DNA of 64,000 bases from Bettongia penicillata ogilbyi (lineage: Eukaryota; Chordata; Mammalia; Diprotodontia; Potoroidae): contig JAJHZJ010000496.1 of NCBI GenBank assembly GCA_023548195.1, positions 5,391,001 through 5,455,000 on the forward strand, in the 5' to 3' direction. How positions within the stretch are numbered: position 1 is the first letter of the stretch; the number at the start of each line of letters is the position of its first letter. Shown in pieces: positions 11,061 to 22,084 of the stretch. Position numbers and translations under genes: made by a program. The notes under the pieces were generated by a model. It searched no databases. It was given only the letters and a program-made list of their open reading frames with translations, and was not told the DNA's origin.

Positions 11061-11435
11061 GACTATGTTAGAGAAAAGACATCATGGAGCTGATACAATC
11101 GCTGCTCTCCAGAGCTCCCCCTTCTCCACACACCAGAAACTATAGATAGTACAGGACTATATTAACTATTACAGAAAATTTTTCTTAGTAAGAAGTTTTT
11201 TGCTTAACCACTTTGATTTGGTTTTAAGTCAAAGCAAAAGGGGCAGAGACTGACTCTTGTGATGTAAGAACAAAATGTTTCAACAGTACCATATGCTAAA
11301 ACATGATTCCCCTTATTGGAAGAAAAATGCTTGCAACTACCAAGGGGTCTTTAAATACTATTTCAGCATTAGGCTAAAGTTTACCACTCCATGTTTTAGT
11401 TTGGAAGTAAACGTTTATTTCCCCCTAAAATCTCA
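11061..11435. other. No recognised feature
   Basis: Unique-looking sequence leading into the TCTG array. The 109-codon frame at 11275-11604 is mostly array. Confidence 0.5.
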
Positions 11436-11541
11436 ATTAATCTCTGTCTCTGTATCTCTGTCTGTCTCTGTCTCTATCTGTCTGTCTGTCTCTGTCTCTA
11501 TCTCTGTCTGTCTCTCACACACACACACACATACACACACA
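11436..11541. repeat. TCTG/TCTA and CA microsatellite
   Basis: TCTGTCTC units are followed by CACACACACACACACATACA. Confidence 0.97.
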
Positions 11542-11691
11542 GAGAGTTTTCTGCCCCTCTCTAGGCTTCTTGCTAGCAATTATTGGTACAATCTCTTAAG
11601 TTAATGTTATTTCAAAATAATTCTGTATTTTGCTTATATTATTTCCTATTACATGTGCATATTAAGAATAAAGCTAATGGAGATTCCAATA

Positions 11692-11940
11692 AGGGCACTA
11701 GGTGGCACCATGGTGCATGGGTGCTGAGCCTGGAGTCAGGAGGACTCATCTTCTTGAGTTCAAATCTAGCCTCAGACACTTACTAGCTGTGTGACCCTGG
11801 GTAAGTCACTTAACATTTACCTCAGTTTCCTCATCCATAAAATGAGCTGGAGAAGGAAATGACAAACCACTCCTGAATCTTTGCCAAGACAATCCTAAAT
11901 GAGGTCACAAGGAATAGGATATGACTGAGCAAAAACAAAA
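11692..11940 (+). repeat. MIR/CORE-type SINE, full length
   Basis: GGGCACTAGGTGGCACCATG, GAGTTCAAATCTAGCCTCAG, TAGCTGTGTGACCCTGGGTA and ATGAGCTGGAGAAGGAAATG, ending in an A-rich tail. Confidence 0.9.
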
Positions 11941-11942
11941 AT

Positions 11943-12262
11943 ATTTCAACAAGTGCAATGATAATTAATTGTCTTGTGTCAGGCACCATATGGTAAGTTA
12001 GAGATAAAAAGCAGACAGCTCTTATCCCCAAGGAGCTTACTTTGTGACTGGAGACACAGGGACCATACAGAATATACAACACAACCTATAATGACATCCC
12101 AAAAATATAGACGTAAATAGGTTTAGACATAAATGGGTACACCCAAGATACATGGAATAGAGTAAAGGTAATCTCAAAGGTGAAGGTATTAGTAGTTGAA
12201 GGAATCAGAAAAGGCCTTCTGAGAAGGTGATTCTACTTGACTTGAAGGAATGTAAAGATTCT
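11943..12262 (+). repeat. L2-like tail, long version
   Basis: CTTGTGTCAGGCACCATATG, CTTATCCCCAAGGAGCTTAC and AAAAGGCCTTCTGAGAAGGT occur in the usual order. Confidence 0.6.
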
Positions 12263-12839
12263 ATGTTCCTTGTTGCTATTATTATATTCATCATAAAAAT
12301 GGTAATAAAAGTAAGGCTTTTTTTATTTATGAGTTGAACTAGGTATCCACTGAGGCTCTTTCATCTCTCAAGTTCTGTCATGCCATAACAATAATCCAGT
12401 CCCCAGCAGAGTGGCTCCTATATGGTAGTCACTACAAATGTTTGATGATTGATCTATAAATAGCAATTATGTAATGCTTTATGAAACATAGAACATATCA
12501 TTTCCTTCTGCTTCAAATGTTTATCAACCCAATGGGTTGGCCATTTCACCTCAAATTCCTCATCCCATTTTCCTGTCTTCATTCACATCTTGTCAAATTT
12601 AAGCCCTGGATTATTCTCGACAACTTCTGTTCCTAATCCCCAGCTGTGGAATACCACTGGAGGAAGTCTCACCATTGTGCTGACTGGGTACAAATGGATG
12701 TGATATAATCTCAAATGGGCCCTTGCAGCAGTATGGCAATCCTTCAATTCCTTCTTAACTGATCCTCTGCTTAACTTACACAAAGAAAGTATTCTACTCC
12801 TCAGCTAAAGTCCTTTACTTTAACTTAATGGAGAAAATT
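12263..12839. other. No confidently recognised feature
   Basis: Unique-looking or very old sequence. Weak MIR-like words near 12470-12500 do not support a call. Confidence 0.4.
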
Positions 12840-13213
12840 GTGCCCATCGCACCTGCACTCTCCTTTCCCCTATTCTCTCCATTTTACACTTAGCATCATC
12901 TCTCCTATTCTCTTTTCTCCACACTTTTGACAAAGAGATGGTCTTTCTTTTATTAAGGCAAAACCCTTTGTATGAACAACCCTCTCTTATTCTCACCATA
13001 ACTATGAAACTATTGCCATTTCTCCCCTTCCTTTTTACAAATTTAAAAAAGGTTGTGCATTTGAGGTTTCTGTCGCTCCCTCCTTAACCCTTTTTACTGT
13101 GATTTCTGACCTCAGTCAACTGCACTCCGTCTTACCTTTGCTGAACAGAGCTCCTTTCTTCCTTTAAGACTTAAGCTCAAGTGTGTTCTTCTACAGGATG
13201 ACTTTCTTACCAA
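12840..13213 (+). repeat. L2 fragment, first part
   Basis: Pyrimidine-rich L2-type sequence ending in CTTAAGCTCAAGTGTGTTCT and TACAGGATGACTTTCTTACC, the L2 3' region. It continues after a MIR insertion. Confidence 0.6.
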
Positions 13214-13455
13214 CTACAGGTAGTCAGGTGTCTGTGGACAGAGGTCTCAGCTTGGACTTAGAAAGGACCTGAGTTCAGATTTGGATGTAGACCTTTATTA
13301 GGAGGGCTACTCTGAGCTAATCACTTAACCTGCCTCAGTTTCTTCAACTGTAAAATGGGGATAATAATAGTGCCTGTCTCTCTGGGTTGTTGTGAGAATC
13401 AAAGGAGAAAATATTTGAAAAGTGCTTAGCAAAATCCCTGGCCCATAGGATTATG
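13214..13455 (+). repeat. MIR SINE inserted in L2
   Basis: CTGAGTTCAGATTTGGATGT, ACCTGCCTCAGTTTCTTCAA, GGGATAATAATAGTGCCTGT, GGGTTGTTGTGAGAATCAAA, AAAAGTGCTTAGCAAAATCC. An almost complete MIR. Confidence 0.85.
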
Positions 13456-13619
13456 AATGCATCTTCCCTCCCCTCCCCTTCCCCTCCCCTTCCCATCTTC
13501 TCCCTCCCCTTTTCTGCGACTGACCTCCCTCCCAGACTATATTTATTTAACGACTTTTGAGACGCTTGAATTTTCTAACTTTATATTTGCACAGTATCTA
13601 TTTATGTGTTTGTTATGTG
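13456..13619 (+). repeat. L2 fragment, middle part
   Basis: A CCCCTTCCCC run (13471-13497) is followed by GACTATATTTATTTAACGAC and TATCTATTTATGTGTTTG, as in L2 3' ends. Interrupted at 13619/13620. Confidence 0.6.
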
Positions 13620-13876
13620 TTCTCAAGATTTATTTTACCCATTCTCAAGGTTTAATCTCCATTGGACACTCAACAAACACACTATATTTACTAGAATAAA
13701 TTCCTTTGAATTTCAATCCTAAGTCATTAAGCTTCATGTTAATGTATTAATAGCCTCCCATCCTATCTCTGCTGCCTTCTACTTGTGTGGCCTTGGGCTA
13801 ACTAAATGACTTACATACTAACTCACTGTTTCCTCTTCTGTAAAATGTGTGAATTTAAATCACCAAACATGCATTA
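13620..13876 (+). other. Chimeric templated insertion copied from two downstream sites
   Basis: 13620-13675 matches 15011-15066 with one mismatch. 13681-13876 matches 16003-16194 with five substitutions and one 4-base indel. The two source segments are 936 bases apart, but here only five bases separate them. The insert sits inside an L2 3' end that continues on both sides, and it lacks the sequence that surrounds each source. No flanking duplication was seen. This looks like a local template-switch event, not a transposon. Confidence 0.8.
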
Positions 13877-13985
13877 TTTATTAGAATGAATGGAAGCACT
13901 TTGCAAGTAGGGATCGTTTCATTCTTGGTACTTATATCCCCAGTGCGTAAAACAGTGTCTGGCTTAGTCCAATAAAAATGTTTAA
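13877..13985 (+). repeat. L2 fragment, 3' end
   Basis: TAGGGATCGTTTCATTCTTG, ATATCCCCAGTGCGTAAAAC and CCAATAAAAATG form the usual L2 terminus. Confidence 0.7.
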
Positions 13986-14250
13986 ATAATTAGATTTTTC
14001 TAAAATGGATGAATGAATAAGAAAATAAATGAATAAATGAAAAACATTCAACAAAATTCAGTAAATGGATGAGTATTTGAATAAAACTAACAAGTAAATG
14101 AAATTTAAAAATAAACATACACGTAAATGTATATTTATCTATGAATGAATATATGCTTATATATGTGTATGTGTGTGTATATATATATATATACATATAT
14201 ATGAACAAATGAACAAATGATTGAATGAATAAGTAAATGTTTATTGTCTT
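13986..14250. repeat. TGAA/TAAA-rich and TA/TG simple sequence
   Basis: Degenerate AATGAATAAATGA-type units surround a GTGTGTATATATATATATA array at 14168-14200. Confidence 0.85.
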
Positions 14251-14469
14251 AATTGATTAGATTCTAGCTCTCTGTCACCACAAGAGTCATTTAACTTTTT
14301 TCAGCCTCTTGGTTGTTCATTTGTAAAATGTGAATGAAACCACTTGAATTATCTTCTTTTCACTACTAGTGGAAGGAAATGTCTGTAAACTTTAAAGCCC
14401 TATAAAAATGCAAATTAGAATATCCTCACCTCCACTAGAAGCAACAAAAGTTGACATTAAAAGTTAACA

Positions 14470-14692
14470 AACGATAACACTTCCACTATTCACTACCACC
14501 TCCACTTGAGCCTCGCAGTGACCCTGTGAAATTGACCATCTGGGTCTTATAATCCACATTTTACAGATGGAGAAATAGAGGCTCAGACTGGTTAACAGGC
14601 TCGTCCTGGATCATACAGTTACTACTTACCAGAAGGTTTCAAACCTTCCTGAAAACGTTCCTGATTCTAAGGCCAGCACGTTATGTATTACA
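14470..14692 (-). repeat. MIR SINE
   Basis: CACTATTCACTACCACCTCC, ACATTTTACAGATGGAGAAA, GAGGCTCAGACTGGTTAACA, CCAGAAGGTTTCAAACC. Confidence 0.7.
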
Positions 14693-14904
14693 TCAGTAAC
14701 GATAAAATGCATTCTTACATCTATTATAATACAGTAAAAAATGTATGAATTGTGTGCTGGGTTTATGTATGTCTCTCATTGGTCTCATTTATTATTTCTT
14801 AGTTTGATTTTAAAAAAGTATCATTTGGTTTCAATGCAGTAAGGGACCGTTTGCTTTCATATTTTCATGAATTGTCACTTGTTCTGGGGTGGGGGGGGAG
14901 GAGA

Positions 14905-15285
14905 AAAAAGCCTTCAGTGGCTCCCCAAAATAAACAAAATCCTGCTCAACCAAGGTTGAACTTTTTTTAGACTGTCATTCCAGTTGCTCCCCAATCTGGT
15001 TCCAAACCCATTCTCAAGATTTATTTTACCCATTCTCAAGGTTTAATCTCCATTGGACACCCAACAGTAAGCCAAAGTAGGTTACAGGAACCCCGTTTTT
15101 TCCTTTCCAGCTTTTCCTCTCTCCATGCCTTTACTGTCAAAATACATTATGATTGGAATGAATTTTCTCTACCATCCTTTGACTTCCATAGGTGTCATCC
15201 CAATAGGAACCTTTGAAAGCATTCCTTTGTTTCCATGTCCAACACTGCATCCGTCTTCTCCATGAAGCCCAACTCTTTGTGCTGA
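14905..15285 (+). repeat. L2 3' region (source of chimera part A)
   Basis: AGCCTTCAGTGGCTCCCCAA, CCAATCTGGTTCCAAACCCA, ACAGTAAGCCAAAGTAGG and CCATGCCTTTACTGTC follow L2 order. The 15011-15066 source segment fits naturally here, so this is its original context. Confidence 0.7.
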
Positions 15286-15541
15286 GCTAGAAATTTTGTT
15301 GTTTGGTCGTTTTTCAGTTGTGTCCAATTTTTTGTGATCCCATTTGGGGTATTCTTCACAAAGATATCATTTCATTCTCCAGTTCATTTTACAGAAAATT
15401 AGGCAAGAAAAGTTAAGTGACTTGCCATGGGTTATATAGCTAGTAAGTTTCTGAGGCTATATTTGAACTCTGTATGATGAATCTTCCTGACCCCAGGCTT
15501 AACACTCTATCTACTATGCCATCTTACTGCACCCTAGAGCT
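15286..15541 (-). repeat. MIR/CORE-type SINE, full length
   Basis: Reverse order: TTTTTCAGTTGTGTCCAATT, GATCCCATTTGGGGTATTCT, GTTAAGTGACTTGCCATGGG, TATCTACTATGCCATCTTAC. Confidence 0.85.
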
Positions 15542-15597
15542 AGAAATTATTTCTCTTGAAATACCTTTACATTGATTATCAAATCTATATTAAAGTT

Positions 15598-15840
15598 AAT
15601 CCAATCAATCAAAAAGACTTTATTAAGCTCTTTCTAAGTCACTATGAGTATACACAGAAAGGTTCAAAATAGTCCCAATAAATAGGTAAATAGAAGACAT
15701 AGTGAATAGATGGAAGGGGACCTTTGAGGAGAAGGCTTTCGTAGCTGGCAGGGCTGAGAAAGATGTGAAGAAGATGAAATTTGAGTTAAACTTTGAAGGA
15801 AAAGGTAAGAGATGGAGGGGAGGAGGTAAAAAACATTACA
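15598..15840 (+). repeat. L2-like tail
   Basis: CAATCAATCAAAAAGACTTT, TTATTAAGCTCTTTCTAAGT, GATGAAATTTGAGTTAAACT. Confidence 0.5.
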
Positions 15841-15957
15841 CACTCATCTCCCCATTTCCACTGTGAGGATCTTGTGATGTCATGTCTGCATTAAGCATGG
15901 TAAGCCTGTGCCCAATACAGTGCTCTACACTTAGTAGCTTTTTGTTATAGACATAAA

Positions 15958-16190
15958 AATGGAAAGAATACTGGATTTAAATTTATTTGTTTCTGTTTCC
16001 AAACTATATTTACTAGAATAAATTCCTTTGAATTTCAATCCTAAGTCATTAAGATTCATGTTAATGTATTAATAGCCTCCCATCCCATCTCTGCTACCTT
16101 CTACTTGTGTGGCCTTGGGCTAACTAAATGACTTACTAACTCACTGTTTCCTCTTCTGTAAAATGTGTGGATTTAAATCACCAAACATGT
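15958..16190 (+). repeat. MIR SINE with internal insertion (source of chimera part B)
   Basis: The MIR start (TGGAAAGAATACTGGATTTA, 15960-15979) is separated by about 105 unrelated bases from the rest (CCTTCTACTTGTGTGGCCTT; TTTCCTCTTCTGTAAAATGT). The chimera at 13620-13876 holds only the part from 16003 onward, so this is the original copy. Confidence 0.7.
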
Positions 16191-16522
16191 ATTAAGTACT
16201 TACTGTATGTTAACCTCAGTATTAAGCACCTGATACTGACAAAGGAAAGGGTAGGTGTGGCTCTTACATTGGGAGGGGGATAGATGATACATAAACAGAT
16301 AAGTAAATGCAAGGTAATTGGACATGGGAAGAGCTTTAGGAACTGGGAAGGCTTCATGAAGACGGTGGCTATTAAACCTTGAAGGAAAATAAAGATTCTC
16401 ATACATGGAGAGGAGCAGGAAGTGGACTCCAATTAATTATAGGAAGTAGTTGGTGGCCATATACAGAAGTAGGAAATGGAATGTTAAGTCTGAGGAACAA
16501 CTGATAGTACAGAATGTCAGAC
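16185..16522 (+). repeat. L2-like tail, long version
   Basis: GTATTAAGTACTTACTGTAT, CACCTGATACTGACAAAGG, TAAACAGATAAGTAAATGCA, GGAAGGCTTCATGAAGACGG. An 84-codon minus frame here is incidental. Confidence 0.6.
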
Positions 16523-16524
16523 TG

Positions 16525-16830
16525 TGATTCCCTCAAGTCAATCCATCTATTCCATCCAGACAATCATCCCAGTCATACTGGAAATCACTCTGCCACCCCT
16601 TGCTCTCTCCTCTCCCACCTCTTTCTCTGAACTCAAAAGTTCAATCAATACTTATATTGTTCTTGGAAAAGATATGTTTATTTATTGCCCCAAAGCTCTC
16701 TCCATACCCCCTTGTCTCAAATATATTTTTGTCCCCCATTAGAAGGTAAGGTTCATGAAGAGCAAGGACAATCTTACTTTCATATTCGATTCTTCAGAGC
16801 TTAATACAGTTCCCAAAACATAGTAACTAA
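16525..16830 (+). repeat. L2 3' end
   Basis: CCCATTAGAAGGTAAGGTTC, AAGAGCAAGGACAATCTTAC and CTTAATACAGTTCCCAAAAC resemble the L2 terminal consensus. A CATC-type tetranucleotide run follows at 16843-16868. Confidence 0.6.
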
Positions 16831-16869
16831 TATCTTTCCCTCATCTATCCATCCATCCATCCATCCATT

Positions 16870-17785
16870 CAACATGGAGAATATAAAGGATACACATGTG
16901 AAATAACACTGAAAAAGTAAGCTGGCATCAGATTATTTAGAACCTTAGTTTGATTAGATGACCTCTTCCCAAGATCCCTTTTTTTTTTGCTTAATGTGGA
17001 TTGAAATTATATAATCATTCATTTTCAAGCAGGGAATCTAGCTGACTTAATATTTTCATTTCAAGAAACTTTTTCTAAAAACATCAGCTCTAAGGAGTTC
17101 AGTCATACCTCCTCTTGATAATGGATAAAACATACATAATCATGGGAATTACCCACACACTTATGCAACAACTAGAAGAAATAACATGGGAAGCATTTTG
17201 TTATCATTTGTTTTTCTCCTTAGTGTTGGTTTGAATGTTTTTAAAAGTCTCACCAATAACAGCTCATTGATTCTCAGAACACTTTGTTGAGATGGAGTTC
17301 ATGGTGCAGAACTCTGGAAAGGACCCATGATGGGCTCCCATGAAGGCTGCAGCACTACATTAAAATAATCTTTAAATTGTTAATACTCCCATAAACTTCA
17401 TATCATCTTGGCAGATAAAATTGTATTTTCCAGTCTATTTTTTCATCATCTACTCATTGGCACTTTGGAAATGAAATTGCAATATGAGTGCTAAGGGGTG
17501 GCATGTAAATTTTCTGGGCTGGTCAGAAATTTGGAAACTATGACATTCCTTCTTTGTTTCTCTCTTGGGTTCACTCACTCTATCACTGCCATTCCTGCTT
17601 TTGAAATTAATCCAATGTTAAAATCATTTTACAGGTGCATATGTAACAAATATTTTCTATATGTTCCTCTGCATGATAGTATAATCCAGACTTTTCTATT
17701 GTGATGATTTTCTTTTACTCACTATCATGATGCAGATCCCTCAAGAGCTGGCCATCAAGGGCTGATGATATTTGATCATGCTAAT
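16870..17785. other. No recognised feature
   Basis: Unique-looking AT-rich sequence. A 68-codon frame (17498-17704) has no supporting evidence. Confidence 0.5.
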
Positions 17786-17787
17786 TC

Positions 17788-17905
17788 AGAAATGTAGAAT
17801 GTACATTCCTTGAGGACAGGAATACTTCATTTTTGTCTTTTCTATGCTCAGCACCTAGACAATGCCTGGCACACTGTAGGCATTTAATAAATGCTGTATA
17901 ATGGA
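17788..17905 (+). repeat. L2 3' end
   Basis: ACATTCCTTGAGGACAGGAA, AATGCCTGGCACACTGTAGG, CATTTAATAAATGCTG. Confidence 0.85.
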
Positions 17906-18045
17906 GTGGAATGAAATTACCAGAGTATCAGAGGGTTGAGATGAACTTTCATGGAGATAGTATGTATGCCAAGGAGATCAAAGATATTCTTAATGAAGTA
18001 GCTATATGGTTACACATATTATCCTTAATAAAGGGAATCTATGGC

Positions 18046-18305
18046 TTCTCAGTGGGCAACTAGATATTGTAGAGGATAGAGCACTGAACTTGGAGTCAGG
18101 AAGACTTCTCTACATGAGTTCAAATTTGACCTCAGACACTTATTAACTGTATGACCTTCAGAAGTCACTTAACCTTGTTTACTTCAGTTTTCTCATCCCT
18201 GCAATGAGCTGGAGAAGGAAATGGCAAACCACTTCAATGTCTTTGCCAAGAAAACCCTAAAATGGGTCATAGAAAGTGTGACATGTCTAAAAAATGACTA
18301 AAATG
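18046..18305 (+). repeat. MIR/CORE-type SINE, full length
   Basis: GGCAACTAGATATTGTAGAG, GAGTTCAAATTTGACCTCAG, ATGAGCTGGAGAAGGAAATG, CTTTGCCAAGAAAACCCTAA. Confidence 0.9.
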
Positions 18306-18384
18306 GTCTTCTAAGGCATGTCATTCCATGGAGGAAAATTTCCAACTTTTGACAACCTTCTTGTACCCCCATGAAGCCTACATT

Positions 18385-18770
18385 TTCCTCTTTTAAATTG
18401 TCCATTATTGTCCCATTTCTACCCTCTGGGACCAAGAAAAAAAATTCTAATCTCTCTCCCAAACACTCGAAGATGGATCTCAGTGAAGTCTTCCATTCTT
18501 TAGGCTAATCATCCCTCCTAGGTCCTTCAACAGATCTCCATAGAGCACAACATACTGGCCCTTCTTCATAGAAAGGTAGACAGAGGAATCTTTGCTAAAA
18601 AATTGTTCTTTAATGCTATTCGTCATCTTAGTCTTTTCAATTGCTCATATAACTTCCATGTAGCTACTTCAGATGAGAAAGGATTATAATGTGACTGTGG
18701 TGATCTGAGTAACATTTCACCTGGTTAATCACATCTCAAGTGTTGTGAACTAGGATAATTGTAAGGGATC
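18385..18770 (-). repeat. CR1/L3-clade LINE 3' end
   Basis: Antisense landmarks in order: TTTCTACCCTCTGGGACCAA, TCTAATCTCTCTCCCAAACA, TCTTTAGGCTAATCATCCCT, AGGTCCTTCAACAGATCTCC. The same block order occurs at 37390-37780. Confidence 0.6.
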
Positions 18771-19425
18771 TGCAAGTAAACTCTACTTTCTGGCCAGATA
18801 AATATTATTTTAGTTTTTTATGTTTTCTTTTTTTAAAATGTGTTTATCCCCCATGCCCATTTTCACCCCATTTCTTCCCCATTAGTATCATCTCCTTGGC
18901 AAAAGCACAAGATTCTCCCTTAGAAAATTAGAAAAAATAATAATAATACACAATTGACTAGACCTTTGTTTTTGGAAAATGTTGAAGATATTAATTAAAA
19001 TACTGTTTAGTGTACTGGAAAATTCCCTTTTGTAGATGTTAATATTGAAATCCATTTCAAGTACTTAATTAAAAAAATGACATTTTAGAAAGCTGTACAT
19101 GGATCATACAAGTAAGCCCCCGAGCTGCTGCTGGGAATGTTGATATTTTAACATAGGTCAGAGAATGAGGACAGATTGAAGGAGGGGTGTAGTGTTTTTC
19201 AGAATTATGACCTAGTTTAAAAAATTATTCATACAAAGAGAGAGAGAAGGGAGGGTCCACTGGAAGAACATTACCCTTCCCCAGTGTTTAGCTCTCCCCC
19301 AATTCAGAACACCTGGGACCTGATGCATTTAGAATGATGACTCCTCATACAGAAATAAATCTTTTTTTAAAAAACCAATGGAATTAAGGATCATCAATTC
19401 GGAACTGGAATTGAGAGGTCATCAA
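18771..19425. other. No confidently recognised feature
   Basis: 18790-18960 is T-rich then A-rich and might be an L1 3'-UTR scrap on the minus strand, but this could not be confirmed. The rest appears unique. Confidence 0.35.
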
Positions 19426-19429
19426 ATGG

Positions 19430-19790
19430 GGGCTTTTAACTTGGGACCCCAAATTTCAGCATATGTATGCATATATACTTAAATGTACAGGTACACATGA
19501 ATATACACACAGCATAGATGATTATTATATTTTAATGCTAAAATACCAACATATGGATTTTTGATAATGTATATATAAACAAATATATACATATATACAT
19601 ATGTATAATGTACATGTACATATATATATATATATATATGTGCCTAGATATGTATATTTGGGGACCTATATTTGAATGTAATTGGTTTTCTTTGGAATTC
19701 AAAGTATTTTATTTAGTGTATTTTAAAATATTATTTTGAGAAGAGATCACGAAGTTTCACCAGACTGCCAATGCGGTCCATGACTCAGAA
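19430..19790 (+). mobile_element. Inverted-ended DNA-transposon remnant, family C
   Basis: One end reads CTTTTAACTTGGGACCCC. The other reads GTCCATGACTCAGAAAAGG, roughly its reverse complement. Between them are a TA/CA array (about 19455-19650) and blocks shared with 40588-40800 (AATTGGTTTTCTTTGGAATT; TTTCACCAGACTGCCAATGC). The family name is not assigned. Confidence 0.55.
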
Positions 19791-20190
19791 AAGGGTAGGA
19801 ATCTTGGATCTACTCCCATCCCTCCCTCTACACAGGCAGAAATCAAGGCTTGGAGTGGAGGAGGTATTTTTGCCCATGGACACCTGGGCGTTCAGTGTCA
19901 GAGACGGGTTATAACAGGTCTTCTGACAACACAGTCATCCCTCGTTCCTCTGTCCTATATGTCAAAAGAATTGTCAGAGCAAAATTCTTTTTCTGGGTTC
20001 TCTTTTCTCTTCTACCTCACTGCACAAGCTGCTACAGTTGGATACTTGGACCAGACCCTTCCTCTGTCTTATTGGACTCCTCCTTTCTATGGGCACGGTC
20101 AGAGTGAGAAATAGATTGAGAGGAGCTATAAAAAAGTCGATTTGACTGTCTAGGTGGAAACCAGATCATTCCATTAAAAGTTTGTAAAAA
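19791..20190. other. No recognised feature
   Basis: Slightly GC-richer unique sequence. The 85-codon plus frame 19850-20107 has no recognised domain and no splice or start context to support it. Confidence 0.45.
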
Positions 20191-20194
20191 TCAG

Positions 20195-20335
20195 GATTTC
20201 AAGCCAGAAAAGAATTTAAGTATCATCTAGTCCTCCTCTACCCTGCATTTTACAGATGAGGAAAGGCCCAGCGAGGTTAATCAATTTGCCCAAATAGAGA
20301 AGCTGAGATTCAAGCTAAGTCCTTGATGGTTCACA
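20195..20335 (-). repeat. MIR SINE
   Basis: CATTTTACAGATGAGGAAAG, CAGCGAGGTTAATCAATTTG, GAGATTCAAGCTAAGTCC. Confidence 0.7.
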
Positions 20336-21060
20336 GAAAGGAAATTGACGAATTAACCAATGAAAATTATTAATAAATTCGCTCATTTTATGTTAAAAAT
20401 CTTCTGATAAGTAATCAAATATTATTATTTGATTATATTCTTATTTTCTTATTTCTTATATTCTTATTTTACCCCTTAATGACTAGGTAAGAAAAATCTT
20501 CCAAATTATCCAGAAAATATCATGTGCATCGCTGATTTTGAATAGGTTGCTTCCATTAAATTTTTATTACAAAGAAATGCAATATTATTATAAATCAGTT
20601 TTATAAAAACTAGAAACTATTCTTTGGTAGGAGAAATATATACCTCTCTTAACTCTTCTGGACAAAAGTTTTGTATATTCTGAATTTTATAAATGTGAAT
20701 CAGGAGGAAAATGCTGAAACCTCTAGTTTGAAAAATATAGGAAAAAAACTGTTTTGATAAATACTAGAGAGGAAACATGGGTCCTTTTGGTTTTCTTTAA
20801 CTAATCTTAAGATAGGTATACCCCAATGTGATGTATAGACCAGCCTAGAACCTAAAAGACCATAGGTTGTTTAATGTTAGGGACCACTCAAAATAAACAA
20901 ACACGACAGAACACCACACAAATCTCTTTGGCTTTTTCTGCCTACAGACAGAATTTTCCCTGAGAAATCTTAGAATATAACTAAAATTCATTGAGGCAAA
21001 AGGTACTTAGCTCCTATGCAAGCAATCATAGTTAACAATGAATATTGCATAAAATATTGA
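20336..21060. other. No recognised feature
   Basis: AT-rich unique-looking sequence. Confidence 0.5.
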
Positions 21061-21061
21061 G

Positions 21062-21266
21062 CCAGAGGTAGGGAACCTGCAGCCTGGAGGCCATATGTGG
21101 CCTTCTAAGGTCTTGGGGTGTGACTTTTTGACTCAGTCCAAGTTTTACAGAACAAATTGTTTTATTAAGGGGATTTGTTCTGTGATGTTTGGATTCAGTC
21201 AAAAGGCTGTACTTGAGCACCTAGAGGGCCACATGTGACCTTAAGACTGCAGGTTCCCCAACTCAT
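21062..21266. mobile_element. Palindromic hAT-like MITE
   Basis: The element is almost entirely an inverted repeat. The left arm (from about 21062) contains GGAACCTGCAGCCTGGAGGC, ATATGTGGCC and ACAGAACAAAT. The right arm carries the reverse complements in mirrored order (GGATTTGTTCTGTGATG; AGGGCCACATGTGACC; ACTGCAGGTTCCCCAACTC). A loop of roughly 15 bases lies near 21157-21171. The layout fits non-autonomous hAT-type elements of marsupials. A convincing 8-base target duplication was not found. Confidence 0.7.
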
Positions 21267-21324
21267 AGAGTTCCTTATACCATAAAGAAAATGTAGAAAT
21301 ATATTAAGATTTCACAGTAACATA

Positions 21325-21496
21325 TACATACTCATATATATGTGTATGTATATATATATACATACATATATACATATGTGTATGTATATATATACATACA
21401 TATATACATATGTGTATGTATATATACATATACATACATAAATATATATATACATATATATGTGTGTGTGTGTATATATATATATACACATACACT
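21325..21496. repeat. TA/CA microsatellite
   Basis: Long alternating TATA, CATA and TGTG units. The overlapping 60-85-codon frames are products of this array. Confidence 0.98.
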
Positions 21497-21689
21497 TATT
21501 TTCCTCTCCATTGAGTCTCATTACACCTCAGGACCTTGTACAGTCCCTCCAGTTTTAGCGTCATACTGTTATTTGGACAACCCTGGGAAGCGAAATTGAT
21601 CAATACATCAAGTTATGAGGGTACTATATGCCCAACACTGTGCAACATTCCAGAGTACAAAAATAAAAATGAAATATTATTGCCATAGG

Positions 21690-21980
21690 TCTTTAAATAT
21701 CTGGAGATAGCTATCATTCCCCAACTCTAGCTTGCCAAGTCTTCCCTTCTGCCGACTATATACCCCTCATTCATTGTAATTGATTCTGTTGCACATTATC
21801 TTACACTTTTCCCCATCCTAGATGACTTCCTCAGGACACACTCCAATTTAGTTTTCTCTTGCTCTTTTCAAATTTACAACTGAACAAAATACTCCACATA
21901 TGGTCTCATTGGGCCAAAGTGTGGTGGAACAAATGCTTTCCATGTCCTGGATAATATATCTCTCAATGCAGACTCAAATA
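21690..21980 (-). repeat. CR1/L3-clade LINE 3' end
   Basis: AGATAGCTATCATTCCCCAA, CAGGACACACTCCAATTTAG, TGAACAAAATACTCCACATA and TGGTCTCATTGGGCCAAAGT follow the antisense CR1/L3 order. Confidence 0.7.
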
Positions 21981-21999
21981 GAAGTAGCTATGATCAATT

Positions 22000-22082
22000 C
22001 ATACAAACTTCATTAAAGTCCTTTATATGTTTCAGACACTGTGCTAGGAACTAGAAATAAAAAAATAATAATCTTTGTCTTT
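22000..22082 (+). repeat. L2-like tail fragment
   Basis: CATTAAAGTCCTTTATATGT and AGACACTGTGCTAGGAACTA. Confidence 0.6.
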
Positions 22083-22084
22083 GA

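Noticed and set aside
21062..21069. 8-bp hAT target duplication around the palindromic element
   Set aside because: The bases flanking the two ends match at only about half the positions.
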